DNA of 64,000 nt from Rotaria macrura (taxonomy: Eukaryota; Rotifera; Eurotatoria; Philodinida; Philodinidae): contig OENT01000303.1 in assembly GCA_900239685.1 (NCBI GenBank), positions 1-64,000 of the forward strand, in the 5' to 3' direction. The translations under genes and the position numbers were made by a program. The first letter of the stretch is position 1. Each line of letters begins with the position of its first letter. The notes below the pieces were generated by a model. That model was given only the letters and a program-made list of their open reading frames with translations. It was not told the origin of the DNA and searched no databases. Shown here piece after piece: positions 1-14,628 of this stretch.

Positions 1-771
1 AACATAGTTACTTAAAAATATAACCGACCGATAGGATATCTGAAAAAGCCGAAGAGTTAGTAACAGCGTTCACGCTCCATTCAAGATGGTGAATAGAAAA
101 TTAAAATTCTTATTTTGACAACATCGTACCTACTGAAAATGGGGTAAATGAAACATTAGAATCTTAATCATTCAATTTCTGTCTGGGCTGGTGACTTGTG
201 ATAGTGAAGCAGTCGTCGAAGTATATACTGTCAGTAGAAAAGAATTTAACTAATGTAAATATTATGAATATAATGTTTTGATGTTTTGTAGCGTAGGTGC
301 TTTTCGATATCAACATATGTACGAGGTATCAGCGCATGACACAGCTTTTCTCCTCTTGCTTTTTTCTTCGTTTCTTATTAAATGTTCGATTGTCACATGG
401 AATATTATTCATTCTCATGTATTAATACTTTGCTTGCCTATCGTCGTTCTGCCTCATTACTCTTTTAATAATGGCAAACTTACACTGATAAATTTAAAGA
501 AAAAAAAACCAAGGTTATTCATTGAAATTCGACACCTTAGAGTGTGTTATTAATTAGAAGTGACTGAATTACTACAAAGTAGAGATTGTCTTTTACATGA
601 TAACAGCACGGTTTTTCTGTTGATTCGTCGAAAGATTCTTTCAGTATTGTCTTAATTGTCCCCATGAATATGATACTTTTTAAAAGATTCTCCAAAGATA
701 TTCGTTGAAAACATAGCCCTGATAGCATCTTCTTTCTTGGACGATACCTATTTATAGATCAATCTTTGCCA
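1..771. other. 5' flank, no gene supported
   Basis: AT-rich sequence upstream of the FG-GAP gene. A 91-codon open frame at 278-553 has no recognisable domain and ordinary AT-rich composition, so it is not called. The promoter and 5' UTR of the downstream gene probably lie here, but no convincing core element is visible. Confidence 0.5.
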
Positions 772-3700
772 ATGCATCACGGAAATAATTCAAAGGCCGA
801 TGCATTTATTGATTCGAGTAATCTGGACTATCGTCGAAGAAGTTCGAGTTCATTCTCATACTCTCCGGATCCGATTAATAGACAGAGAAGAACGACCGAA
901 TTAATTATCAGGTATGACTATAATTTTCTTCTTTTATTTGTATTTCTCATTCTTGTATTATTTTTCTTTGACATACGTAACGTTAGTGCATTGATGAAAC
1001 GCTCGACCATGTTCATATTCATATGGACCGTCTTCATTATGATTGTGATCACCGTTGGTGTTTCAGTGGTTTGTCTCACTTTACAACAAAATCAAAGTAA
1101 CTTTTTATTGTTGCTTTTTCTTCGGAATTAAGAACTTTACACGTTGAGAGAAAACTAGTATGAGTTTTAACTTCATTGAAGACTATGTTCACTATCGTAG
1201 TAATAATTAAATCAATACTGAAAAGAACGATACAATAACGGTTGTGTCTTTTGATAGAAAGTCAATTAAACAACAATCGTATGTGTCCGATTTCGTATTG
1301 GATATGTGTTGAAATGACAAATATAATAGGATTTTTATGAGCTAATTAGAAAAATATTTGGCGTAAAATTGTAGTAGTACAACTTCAAGACTTAACCAAT
1401 CGGTAGTTTGCATCGTTTATGTAGATGCTTGATCTGTGGATTCATTTAACTTGTGCTTTTCTTTTCAGATCAAACATGTGAGATCCAATTTCAAATGAGG
1501 ATAGGGAATTCTTTAGGTCTCGATTCCTATCCATTGTCTCTTGTTGTGGCTGATGTCAATGAAGATGGTGAACTCGATGTTGTCGTTGCTAATTCTGGCA
1601 TGAACACTATAGACATATTTCTCGGATCTGCCAATGGAAGTTTTCTAATGCAAAATACGTATTCAACTGGCCTTCAATCTAGTCCATCTGCAGTCACTAT
1701 TGGCGATATGAATAATGATAATCGACTGGACATTGTTGTGGCAAATTATGGAACTCATAATTTCGGTATATTTACTGGATACGGCAATGGAACATTCGCA
1801 AATCCAAAAATGTATTCTACTGATTCGTCGCGTCCGAAATCAATTGCAATAGGGGACTTTAACACTGACGGTTGGATGGATATTGCTATTGTGAATTCAG
1901 GCACGGATAGTATTAGTATAGTTCTTGGATATGGTAATGGATCATTTATGTTTTCAACAATATATTCAACGGGGTATGATTCTCTGCCATACCAGATTGC
2001 TGTCGGTGATTTTAACAGTGATCATCGATTGGATATTGTTGTAAGCAATTTCGGCACAAACACTATTGGTGTACTGCTCGGACTTGAAAATGGAGCATTT
2101 ACTAGTCAAAGTACATACTCAACTGGCCATAATTCTTGTCCATACTCGGTCGCTATTGGTGATTTCAACAAGGACAATCGATTAGATATTGTTGTAGCCA
2201 ATTATGCATTTGACAATATTGTAACTTTTCTAGGATATGGGAATGGCACGTTTGCAAGACCGATTCTACGCTCGATTAACTCTGGATCTCAGCCACAGTA
2301 TATTGTTATTGGTGACTTCGATGATGATCATCGATTAGATATTGCTTTAGCTAATTTTGGTGGTAATACTGTAACTGTTCTTCTTGGATATGGCAATGGA
2401 AGTTTTGCAAGAGAAAGTAATTTTTTTACGGGTTTCAAATCTACTCCTTGTGCGCTAGCTATTGGAGATTTCGATAAAGATCAACTTCTGGATATTGCTG
2501 TTGCTAATAAAAACGGTAACAATGTAGGTATTCTTTTTGGACAAGGATTAGTACCGTTTAGTACAATAATCGGATATCCATTTGATGATATTTCATTCTC
2601 AACTGCAGTCACTGTTGCAGATTTCAACAATGATCATCAGCTTGATATTGCTGTTGTTTCTGATCAGCATGATAGTATCAATGTACTTCTTGGTACTGGT
2701 AACGGAAGTTTTACAATCCAGGTTACCAATGATTCCCAATCTGGTTTCTTTCGATATTCACTTGCAGCTGGTGATTTCAACAAAGATAATCGACTTGATA
2801 TTGTTGTAGGCAATTCTGTAGCGAGTAGTGTTGGCATATATCTCGGATACGGTAACGGACTATTTGCCAATCAAGTCGAGTATTCGACTGGATATGGTTC
2901 GAGTCCAAAATCAGTTGTCACCAGTGATATTAATAATGATACTGTACTAGATATTATTGTGGCTAATGGTGATGGGAATAATATCGGTGTGTTTCTTGGC
3001 TATGGTGATGGTACTTTTGGAAATCAAACTATCTATTCAACTGACACGGATTCTCATCCACAAGCAGTTGCTGTCGATGATTTTAATAATGATCATCGAC
3101 CGGATATTGTTGTATGTAATAGTGGTACGAACAATATCGGTGTATTACTTGGATATGGTAATGGAACGTTTGAAGTTATGACAACGTTTCCAACAGGGAA
3201 TGGCTCATTTCCTATATCGGTCGTTGTTGATGATTTTAACAATGATAATGCGATGGATATAGCTGTAGCTAATACTGGTACAAGTAACATCGGGATCTTT
3301 CTTGGGTATGGTAATGGTACGTTTGCACCGATAGTGACTTATTCTACTGGTGATAATTCTAATATTCGATCGATAGTCATCGGTGATTTCAATAACGATA
3401 AGCATCTCGATATTTTCGCTGCTAACTTTATTAGTAGTACTATTAGTCTACTGATTGGATATGGTAATGGGGCTTTTTCTCAACCAATAACATATATAGT
3501 AGGCGAAGGTTTATTGTATTCTATAGATGTAGGAGACTTTAATGACGATAATCAAATAGATGTAGTTGTTGCCGTTTATGATACTATAGGTGTGTTTGTG
3601 GCGATTGGTTATTATCATGTGGAATATGCTTCTCAAATAACCTATTCAACTGGTAGTGGTGCACATCCATGTTCAATTACTGTTGGTGATTTTGATCAAG

Positions 3701-5757
3701 ATAATCAGACGGATATAGCTGTCGTCAATTTTGGAACGAACTCACTTGATCTTTTTCTTAAATATGAAAATGGTACTTCGAAAAGGTCAACATCATTTGC
3801 AACTGGTTTCGGTCCAAAATATGTGGCCGTTGCTGATTTCGATCGTGATAATCGACTTGATATTTTTGTTGTCAATTCAGGCAGTGATAGTATAACCGTT
3901 TTCCTGAAATATGAAAATGATACATTTCAACAAGAACAAACTTTACCTTCAGCTGAAGATGGCTCATTACCAGCTTGTTTAGCTATTGCTGATATGAATA
4001 ATGATAGTCGACTCGATATAATTGTTGCCAATGAAGGTACGAGTACTATTGGTATTCACCTTGGATTCGACTACGAAATGTTCAAACAACAAGCCACATA
4101 TTCGACAGAAATCGATTCAACTCCACAAGCAATCGGTATAGCTGATTTTAACAACGATTCTCACTATGATATTGTTGTCGTTAATAATAACGCTAGCAAT
4201 ATAGGTATTTTACTTGGCTACGGTAATGGAACATTCGAAACAATGCGAACATATTCAACAGGAAATTCTTCATACCCAGTATCAGTTGCCGTTGGTGATT
4301 TTAATAATGATTCTCGACCTGATTGTGTTGTTGCCAATTCGAATGCGTACAACGTAGGTGTTTTTCTTGGATATGGAAATGGATCATTTGGAATGCCAAT
4401 GTTCTATTCGACAGAAGATGCCTCTTGGCCAGTATGGGTTGTTGTAAGTGAGTTAAATAATGACTCACGACTAGACATTGTTGTTGCCAATCAATGGACC
4501 ACGAATGTTGGCATTTTTTATGGATATGGCAATGGAACATTTACTTCGATGATATCGTATTCAACAGGAAACAATTCTTCTCCGTGTTCGATTGTCATCG
4601 GTGATTTTAACAACGATAATCGACAAGATATCGCTATTGCTAATCAGAATATTGATCAAATTGGTATTCTCTTTGGATTAGGCGATGGATCGTTTGGAAC
4701 TATTGTAACATTTTCAAGTGGAAACAATATTTCACCACGTTCAATCACTGCAGGTGATTTGAATGGTGATGACTATTTAGATATTGTTCTTACTGATTAT
4801 TTCAATGATTGTATAGCTATATATTCTCGTCTTGGAAATGATACATTCGGATTGGTTGAACTATTATCAACTGGACATGGTTCGAGTCCATTATCGATTG
4901 TTCTATTTGATTTGAATGATGACGGTCAATTAGATATAGTCGTTACTTTGTCTCAAATAAATCAACTAGGAATATTCTTTGGATGTGGACATCGAAGTTT
5001 TTTACCACTTATGACATATTCGACAGGAAACCCTTCTCAACCGTTTGACATTGCCATTGCAGATTTGAATAATGATGCTCAATTTGATATTGTTGTTTCT
5101 AATCTTGATGCAGATAATGTAGGTGTGTTTCTTGGATATCGTAATAGAAGCTTTCTTATGGAAACGACTGTTACCATAGGAACTAATGCCAGTCCACGTT
5201 CTGTAGCTATTGGAGATTTTAATGATGATCATCGATTAGATATTGTTGTAGCGAAATTTCAAACGGATAACATAGGAATACTATTTGGTCATGGTGATGG
5301 AACTTTTGATATCATACAAAACTATTCTACTGGTGAACATTCATCTCCATATTCTATAGCTATTGGAGATTTTAATAACGATCAGCAATCTGATATTACC
5401 GTTGCAAATTCGGGTACCAACAATGTTGGTATATTTTTCGGTCTTAGAAATGGCAAATTTTCCAACTTGAAAACGTTTTCAACAAACGATGGTTCTCAAC
5501 CATTGTCTGTTGCCATAGGTAATTTCAACAATGATGCTAGTTTGGATTTGGTTGTAGCAAACACGGGTACTAACAATATTGCTATCTTGTTCGGGCAAGG
5601 AAATGGATCTTTTGTCAATCAAACCTTCTTTTCAATGGACTACAATGCTCGCCCTTATTCTATCGCTATAGGTGATTTCAATAATGATCACCGACTGGAT
5701 ATTGCTGTAGTTAACTATGGTAGTGATAATATAGTACTTCTCTTAAAAGTTTGTTAA
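772..5757 (+). CDS. Type II membrane protein with 28 FG-GAP/VCBS repeats
   Basis: Three exons, 772-911, 987-1096 and 1469-5757, with introns of 75 and 372 bases and GT-AG borders. Phases 2 and 1 join in frame to give 1,512 residues. The start is the first ATG (772); the upstream TTG in the same frame is not used. Residues 1-53 form a basic, Ser/Arg-rich cytoplasmic tail. Residues about 54-78 form one membrane helix. The rest is predicted to be extracellular: 28 repeats of about 47-52 residues, each with a Ca-binding-type core (DFNNDxRLDI), a VAN strand and a GYGNGTF turn. Such repeats form seven-bladed beta-propellers, as in integrin alpha chains, so 28 would make four; that is inference. Many NGS/NGT turns are potential N-glycosylation sites. 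The ligand is unknown; adhesion or surface recognition is plausible. The repeat region is one uninterrupted exon of about 4.3 kb. Bdelloid genomes carry many such proteins. Confidence 0.88.
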
Positions 5758-8700
5758 ATGATATTCAGAAGAAATTCTTTTTTCGTAGTTATTTGTTGTT
5801 CATACTTGATTGTCACAGTACATAGATCTATTTTATTATCCTTACAGTATTTGTATTTCATGTAGATTGAAACCGTCTGTGATCGTTGGCTATGCGAGAC
5901 TGACAGGCAGGCATCAGAGAAAATTTCTCTAATGAATCATGACGAGTAGAACAATGTCAGTCCCCAAATATTACTGTATGTATATTCCGCTTTAACCAAT
6001 ATTCTTTGATGTCGATGCTTTAAAACGACTCTAATAGTGAATGATGACTCTTACCAAGAAAGAATTATGCTACTTTTCATTAGAATTTTCAATCGTTTGT
6101 TACGTTCTATATAGTTGTACCAATTAATTTTTAGTCAAAACGAAAGAAAAGAATACAGTAGTCTATTCTTACATTTAAGTAGGCGAAACGAAAGTTTATA
6201 AATGAAAGTGATTGGTTTCATTCGCTGTTTTTCATATTGATGACACTGAATCATGATGTCGAATATTAAAGATTAAATTCATCACATCATTTTCTTAAAC
6301 TATGTCAATTGGAAGGAAAAATCCTTCGCAGAAATTTTAGACTAGATTTTATTTAGTAAGTGTTATCTTTGACTGTAGCAACAGGTACATCCTCATTCAA
6401 AACAAAAATGGACACCTCAAAATGAATTGCACGAACTAATCGTAATTCTTATCGAAGAAGTCAATCAAATCCAGTCATCATTGTGATAGTTTACTATTTA
6501 GAAAAAAGCTGCGTACATTAGAATAATAGAATAAGTACGTCGTAACTTTTCAATCTTATTATTATGTATTTTTGTATGCGCAATCGAGTAATACATTTCA
6601 TATCATGCATTTCTTAATCTTAGGTCGCTGTATTCAATTCGACATTTTTTTTTCGCTGCTGTTAAAATAATCTTACATTTATCTTTTTATTTTCTTTAAT
6701 ATTCAAATATACATTAAGATCTTATTTTTATTTATAAAATAAATTAAAGATAAAATAAAACCTTTATTCTGGAATTATTCACATGGTTTCTTATCGATCG
6801 TATGCTAAACAAATACATGCTAGAAATCATAGGCAAGTCAAATAGAGTGAGAAATCAGTCACTTTTTCATCGTACATTGCAGAATGAATTAACCGAACAA
6901 ACATAAAAGTAAATGATCTAATTGCCAAAGAAAACTTCACGGCTTGTTTCTTTAAGTGCAATAATTCTTCTGTTTCATATACCTATGGGTATTCTAATGT
7001 ACCATGTTTGTCACTGATAGTGACAATAGATTGCATTTACAATATTCTTATTTACTAATACAATTTCTAAAAATTCTTGTTCGAACATCTGAATGTTCTT
7101 TACTCTTCTCACGGGTTGGCAGTATGAAAATTTCATACGGGTAGAGTGTTAAACAATTAAAAAGACAAAAGATCTTTCCCAAACATCGCGGATAGAAAGC
7201 GTTCAATCGATTTTGCTGAATTTTACCCATCAAACAAAAGGTTGCTAGTAACATATTAAAATTTAAGAAAACGCAAGTGTTAAAAACTCTCGTCTAACTG
7301 ATTGTGGATGTATGTCAAATATTTCAAGAAATCAATGAATCATCTATGTAGATTAATAATAGATCAACTAACTATGTGGTTAGTGGAAATATAAAAAGAT
7401 TGGTCACACAAATATTTGTAGATTCTTTCTTGTTCTTCACAATACATTAATTAAACATTAATAGCCATGAACGATTATTCAATTTTTGCATCTAATAGCA
7501 AAAATATATAGCACCTAAGGAGTGAAACTTCTGTGTGTATGAAAAGACCAGTGTTTCCTAAAATAGGTAGTCAAGTTGCATACCATTTTTATCAGTAGAG
7601 TGCAAGATGATACTCTGTTGTTTCAAGAAAAGTAGCGACGATGCAGATCAAAGTATTATTTTAAATTAAACTATTGATTTGAACCATTTACCTTTGACGA
7701 ATTTTCTCAAGGGACTACAAAGAAGTTCACCACTAATATGAAGACTGTTACTCAACCATATTCTAATACCATACAGATAAAATAATGAGGTCGTATGTTC
7801 TTAATGTAATGCGACGTCTACAGACGTGGACATTCGGAGAGGGGGATGGAACTTAAAAGTGGTTCTCATTGCAGTTTTCTATTTATGTAAACAGCCATCG
7901 CTTACATGAAAGAAATGTATTTTAGTTTCTGTTTTATTTTAGGTTTTCGAAGTTGACAAGTGCTATCTCCAGGTACCTAAAGAAAGTATACGGAATTCAT
8001 GAAAAAATCAGTGATGATGCTTTGACTCATATGACACAAACATGTTTGCCTATGTGCTGCTCGGAACTTTGCACATCTGATATGTTCGTAGTATCCTAAA
8101 ATGTCGTAGCGCAACAGTCTACGTGAAGTTGCCATTAATTTTGTAGTTTTTGTATTGTTATCTTAAAGTCAGACCTATTCGTTTTAAAAGCTCATAAGCA
8201 ATGTAGTGAAGTTTTTCGGATATTATCAAAGTCATTTTCTTCTTTGCACAGTTACCGAAAAACATGAGAAAAAAATTTCCTTTTTATGAATCCGAATTGA
8301 TACCGCGTTGTTTGTAGAAAACAACGATTGTCCTGTCGTTTTCTCTAGTCGTCACATGAGTATTCTAATCTAATAAGTCATTCATATTTTTTTTACTAAA
8401 TTACATTGCACAACTAATGACTGCCTAGCTTATAGATGACAACATTCTAAGATCAGATAAAATTCAAAGCCCTATAGCTACTACATGTATATGAGGAAAA
8501 AGTAATCAGCGGTCAAAATCTTTACATTTGAAATTTTAAATAATTCGAAATATAAAGTTCTAGAAAGAATGAATTTCTTTTCTTATTAATAGAAAGAGAA
8601 TCAAAGTTTTTGAACAGAATAACCAGACATTTTTGAATGACACTCGCACCATTGTCCATGTCTGTATATATTCATTCGCGGGTGAAATGTTAAGAGGACA

Positions 8701-11700
8701 ATGCACATCAATACAAAAAAAAGAAGAGATCGTCATAGAAGATACTACAATAAGTATTTTGAAGAAATCTTCATATGTCTTTCTATCAATAATATTTTGA
8801 GTTCGATATTATGATACGATGAAAATTTTTATGTTCTATTGTATTCATCAGGGTATAAAAGAAAATGGAAGCAAATATTTACTGTGAGGAACAACTCAAT
8901 GTGGAAATATGTTTTTGATTAAAAACATTTTTCTTTATCAATCACTAACATAATTATTTGTCTTGTAACGAGAATAAATCGATGCTGCTCATGAGTCTCT
9001 TATTAAACATCGTATGAAAATATTTAGAATTCATTCATACTTACCACAAGATATCACATCGAATACTGAGACTAAATCAAGTGCAAAAAAAGTTGCCTAT
9101 ACTCATGTGAATTTTCTCGAGTTGTAAGCTTTCAAGTGTATAAATGAACTGTTTCTTGACAATCAAGGTGATGCTATAGAATGCCGTGTGAAAGAGACTT
9201 TTCCATAAGAACAGTTTTGTTGAACGGACAGACATCATGATTAGAGCGTCTAATTAAAGAAGCTCGTTGTTCATAGTATTTTATGAAATCTATATGTAAT
9301 AGATGAAATTTTATTTCAGTGAACAATTCTCGAAATTATTCTTCAACTTCAGATTGAATTTCCACTTCGAGAATTCGGCACATCGTTTCGTTCATATCTT
9401 AGAAATCAGGACAGAATTATGTTCATAGCTACTCTTACTTTATTAGAAATGCATGTTTTATGCTTTGATGGAATTTATAAACATGGGCTATATGAATCTA
9501 AGTTGTTTTGAGTAGAGCGATAAGAACATGATATTGCTTTGTTTGTGTGACCTGAAGAAAATTAGGATTAAGTATTGATTTTAATATTCATATACTTCAT
9601 GGTATGAAAAACTAATTTACGAAAAAAAAAACTTTCAATATTCATCATGTTCGAAAAGATTGGCTTAGTGTATATATAGTAGTGGTAATATTTTTTTGTA
9701 CTCCACTGTCTGTATGTTAATCATCGTCTAAAAATATGTCTTGCCATATTCCTTAGGTCAAAATTGCACTCTCGTAAATGATTGTCAATAATTGTAAATT
9801 GAAGTCGTACTTCTTAACACTGATGTATACAATGAAACTTGAACTTAATACAGTTTTCATAGTTATTCATCTTTGTTTTACAAGAAATCGTACACACATT
9901 GTTAGTAAATTAGATCATTCTTTTAGTGTAATACGATTTTATCTAAGCAAACGATAGGCAATCGTAGCATGAGACATATTAGCATCAACAACATCTTGAA
10001 TACGTTAAAGTAGTTTGATGCATGAAAGAGTTAATTTATAGAATAGAATATTTCTCTTGCATATCTGTCATGCTCTATTGAATTATTTCATGTGTTGATT
10101 AGGATTGATAGAAAACTCAAACACAACTAATAGCAGTCCATTAACTAATTATTTCTATAATCAACTTATTTCTTTTCTTGTCACAATCATAAGAAACTTG
10201 AATAATTATGGATTGTCTCTTTACACGGACATATTCTGCCCTTCAAGTCGATCTCATCGCCTCTTGAATCATTTTGTGACACACAAAATCTACTAAAGAA
10301 AATGTACATGAGTTCTTGGAAATAGGATATTTTCAGCATCACTTTTCATTATGAAAATCAATATATTTTTGGGTCAAGAAAAAAAAAATAGAAACATCTA
10401 TCAAGAATTTTGCCTAAAGCACATGATAGGATAGACTCTTCTATCTTCGAGTTCCATCACTATTTCAAATATGTCTCATATTAAAGTTGTTCAAAAAAAA
10501 ATATATAATAGACGAACATGAATTTTCTGGAATGAAAAACCTTATTTCCGATGTAGAATATGTTACATACACATACATACACATATTTTCGAAGATCACA
10601 ATTACTAATCTCGTATTTATAACTCGTTGATATTTCTTGTTTAAGAAATATGAAGATTTCGATGGTTTCAATCGTATGAAATTGACACCTATGATCGATA
10701 GTTCTAATTATATTATAGTCATTCTAGCTTTCCTTTTACAAAACAGTAGCCTACTGTTTTCTGAAATACGTTTGACAATTGAAAAGGTCGACCAATTGAC
10801 TTTGATTGTGTTTGCATTCGAATCGGTTCATCTGATCATATACTTGATAACTTTCATACGAGTCAAAATTATTGTTGGCTTTATCAAAGATTAACATTTG
10901 CACTTTTACAGAACATCTAAATGATGCTTTAATTACACTGTGACATTGAATTATTTTCTTTCTCATGATCGTGCAGATAATATCATAGATGCAGTTATAA
11001 TTGTGCGTATGACGATATTTCACACTTTGAGTGATACATTCTTATAATAATTCTATTCTAGTCGACGTTATTTTAGAAGCTTCAGGATAATTTACCATAA
11101 CGAGGCGAAGCTATTTATATTTATATACACACTTAATTATTCTGTACGGAGAATACACTGAACTCGAAAATATCAAATAAATAATTCTAATTCTGATGGA
11201 ATTCGTAGGTTTAATCTTATAGGAATATTATATCAAATGAATTTGTGAACGATTTCTGTTGATTAGTCTATGTAAAAAAAATCTGTTTGTATATCGTTTG
11301 ATTCAATACTATAATTATATTGCTTTCATCGAGCAGACAATGTCTATACTTAATCACAAGAAAAACGTCATCAGAGTGCTTATAAAAGCTTGTTATTTTT
11401 TGATTAACTTTGTTTCATAAGTTAATTACTTTGAGTATATAACTTTTTACTCATCAACGACATAGTTTCGTTCATTAAGAAACAACACCTAATACTGTGA
11501 TGAAATCACAATTAACTAATGAGCACATTAGATGATTCATTTTACTAAGATGAACTTTGTTCTTTAATTAGAATCCTTTAAACTAGAAACTAGACTTCTA
11601 TCTTATCCGTAATTGAGAACTGTAATATTAAGAAAAGAAATGTTCAATTAATCCTTTTCTTTGATACTACTATTATTATAAAGAAAACTGTGACATTTAT

Positions 11701-13269
11701 TTAAGTATTTGATAAGTAACTTGCACGCATCTTATACAGGAAATGCGTACAATGAATTATGTTCTATTCTAAAGGTTAGAAAGGAAAATCATTACATCAA
11801 GACATTAGACTACTCTAGTTTCCGAGTAGAAGAAAAAACACAATGTTTTCTTGATAAGAATAGGTAAGCGTAAAGAGAATCTTGAAAACAATTCAAACTC
11901 ATTATGAAGACCAAGATTTAGATTTTGTTTTCAATATTAGCGTTAATAAACTTATAAATAATATATAGCTGCTAAAGACGTACGTTATTTTGGATTATTC
12001 ACGTGTCACGAAAGTTTGTTTTTACTGTCTATCATTGTCAAATAAATCATCGTATGCATTAGTTCCTGATGATTCTTTATTTGTTTTCTTTTTATCTTCT
12101 AATGTTTTCCGATAGTTTGAAGAATGAGCTTAACTCTCTCGTAATTGTTCTATTTGATCACAGACATACTTTGAATACTTTCTTTTTCATACGAAGATTT
12201 CTTTTTTCTTTCAATATCATATATCATTAATCTTCTTGAAGTTGTTGAATACAAAGAAAAGACTTTTTAACGTCATTTGAAATATAGATTACTTCAATAA
12301 GTACTGCTGATTGCGCGCAAAGCTTTGACGTAAGTTCCTGCGGAAATGAATGGAATCTTACAAATATGAGATGTCCTAAGTTTTCTTTCTTCTTCTCTTT
12401 GTTCTATTTTCAGGAGATAGGCTAATCAGTAAACACGAATATTCATCATATCGAAGATCGATTATTAGTAAAATTTGAACGTAGATTATAATATATAGAA
12501 ACATTATTTAAGATAATCAAAACCGGAACTTTCTTAATCATATTCATGATGTCAAAAATAATATTATCAATTGTACATTTCAGCATACGTTTGACTATTT
12601 ATATATAATATTTCTCAATAAGTTTTTAACAAAACATTGCCCATCTATTCTCTTTAGATTGCAATGTATACATCCTTTAGACAATAAATAGAACCGTTGT
12701 TTTTTCGTCTCGTGTCTCATTTCCATGCCATTCTCTTTTCACGTCATTCTGCTTGAAATATGATTGACATAGATATGTATTTGTAAACATTTATCTATGG
12801 AACATGATCAAAGGTCAAACTATGTTGAAGTTTTAACGTTTTATATTTATTATCCTACATGGAAGAACGGCAGATCTATATAATTTATTATTTACTTTCT
12901 CATACCATCAACAGTAAAAATGCACTCTATCAAATCCCATGATGCTTCTCATGTTATCAAAAATATACTAATATTATATTTCTTAAATCATCGACTTGTT
13001 TATAGTTGGCACATGTTAGTATGATAGACTTACCAGTATATTTAAAGAAAAAAAACGAAAAAAAATTCGAATGTACAAGAAGAATATTTATTTCACTGAT
13101 GAGATGCTATACATGCTGATGAACGGGTGGTATTCACAGGAATTTATACAGCCTGATTTTCATTATTTAAACATTAATCATGAAAATTCTAATTTTTACA
13201 CCTTTTTGGTAATATAATAATAGAAAAACAACATCAAATGACAACAAAATAATTCAAAAACTAATGATC
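5758..13269. other. Gene-poor interval of 7.5 kb
   Basis: Only short AT-rich open frames occur here (for example 7048-7254, 10105-10296, 10637-10894 and 10751-11023). None has a recognisable motif, a consistent splice partner or coding-like composition. The 3' UTR of the FG-GAP gene must begin here; AATAAA-type signals occur near 6760. No long inverted or tandem repeat was noticed by eye. Confidence 0.45.
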
Positions 13270-14628
13270 TTATGTCATGACAATCGATTTTACATTAACA
13301 GTTGTACTTTCACCACCATTAACCATACTTCCAATATAGTATCTTGATGAATGTCTTCTTGATGATGGTCGTTCATTTATTATTGAACGTGGTTTACAAC
13401 CAATACTCAAGTTATATAGACGATTTTTAAATTCTTCTCGATAGATTCGTGATAATAAACAATTCGTATAAAAACGTGTTGCTGATATTAAATACCATGA
13501 AAGATAAATTAATATAATAATTAATTTAGCTGCAGCTGATTGTTCAACTAATGTTGAATATTTTTCAAATAGATATGCTATTTCAGTTACAATATGTACA
13601 AGAATAAATGGAGCCACATTTATTGATATTAATACAATCATTTGAGCATCGATACGTGAACGACGTCGACGTAAATGTGCTAAACGATTCACTGGATTTG
13701 CAAATTGTGAATGATTTGTATTGTTCAATGTTGTTGATGAAGGTGTACTTATAATTGAACTCGACAGTCGAGTTGTAGCCGTTATAGAATTACAATGAAC
13801 GATCGTTTCTAGTTTAAGTGGCGTTGATATATCGTTGAGTGTTTGGTCTTGTGATTGTGACTGTTGTTGTTGTTGTTGTTGTTGACTACATGAATTTGAT
13901 GTTCGAAATCGTTTTCTAAGATTAATTGTAATTAAGCATGTACGACATATTGATACAAGAATAATTGCAATCGGTACTGTCATATAAATTGTTACATAAA
14001 TAACATTAATAAATATTTCACAAGCAAGATTTTTTACTCCACATTCGCTATCAAAACATAGAAGTGTATAAATTATATTTTGTACTAGACTAAAAAATAT
14101 CATTATTGAACATAAATATATGAATCTTTCTCGTGTACATAATGTTTGACTTTTTGTTGGCCATTCAACTTTAATCCAACGATCGACAGATATAAAAACA
14201 AATACCCAAGAAAATGCAAAATAAAGTTCATAATTAAAACTTGAAATCGAAACGAATTAAAAAGGAAAAGAAATTGTTTTTCTTAAACGAGAAAAAAAGA
14301 TATGGATGAATACAACTTACATGTTAAAGAATCGACACCAATGTATTGATAATGCGAATACATTTATTTGATAGATAGCATCGAGAAAATATTGTAAACT
14401 TGCAAATAAATTTAATATATCAACAAATGCCATGATAAGAAATAAAAATCCTGTGGAATGATGACGAAGTTTTTTAGAACTAAATGTTATGATTGACAAA
14501 AAACAACCAGTATAACCAAATAGATACAATATGATACAACAAAATGCAATGAGTAAACGTAAACCAGGAATGTGTACAGGTATAAGTAATGCTGATGTTG
14601 TCGTATTATTCGTGCCGAAATTCATCAT
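13270..14628 (-). CDS. Class A-like G-protein-coupled receptor
   Basis: Two exons, 14321-14628 and 13270-14239, are separated by an 81-base GTAAGT-AG intron (phase 2), giving 425 residues. The start is the first of two adjacent ATGs. The N-terminus is short with an N-glycosylation site (NNTT). Hydrophobic segments fit seven membrane helices: TM1 about 24-48, TM2 about 57-80, and TM3 ending in SVDRW (DRW at 122-124, in place of DRY). Cys98 before TM3 and cysteines in the second loop fit the usual disulphide. The third intracellular loop is long, with a polyglutamine run of eight followed by Ser/Thr-rich sequence. TM6 lacks CWxP, and TM7 reads ATRFYTNCLL instead of NPxxY. This resembles the divergent FMRFamide-receptor-like families of rotifers and other lophotrochozoans. 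The ligand cannot be deduced. It is placed on the cell surface, with G-protein coupling likely. Confidence 0.82.
13871..13894 (-). repeat. CAA/CAG run encoding polyglutamine in the GPCR
   Basis: A TTG/TTGC trinucleotide run on the plus strand encodes eight consecutive glutamines, followed by Ser-Gln alternation, in the third cytoplasmic loop of the receptor. Length polymorphism between alleles is likely. Confidence 0.8.

Noticed and set aside
278-553. 91-codon plus-strand open frame before the FG-GAP gene
   Set aside because: No domain, no splice partner, and a Lys/Leu/Ile content expected from AT-rich DNA.
2582-5232. Several open frames overlapping the FG-GAP exon on both strands
   Set aside because: They are shadows of the repeat coding sequence and repeat with its period.
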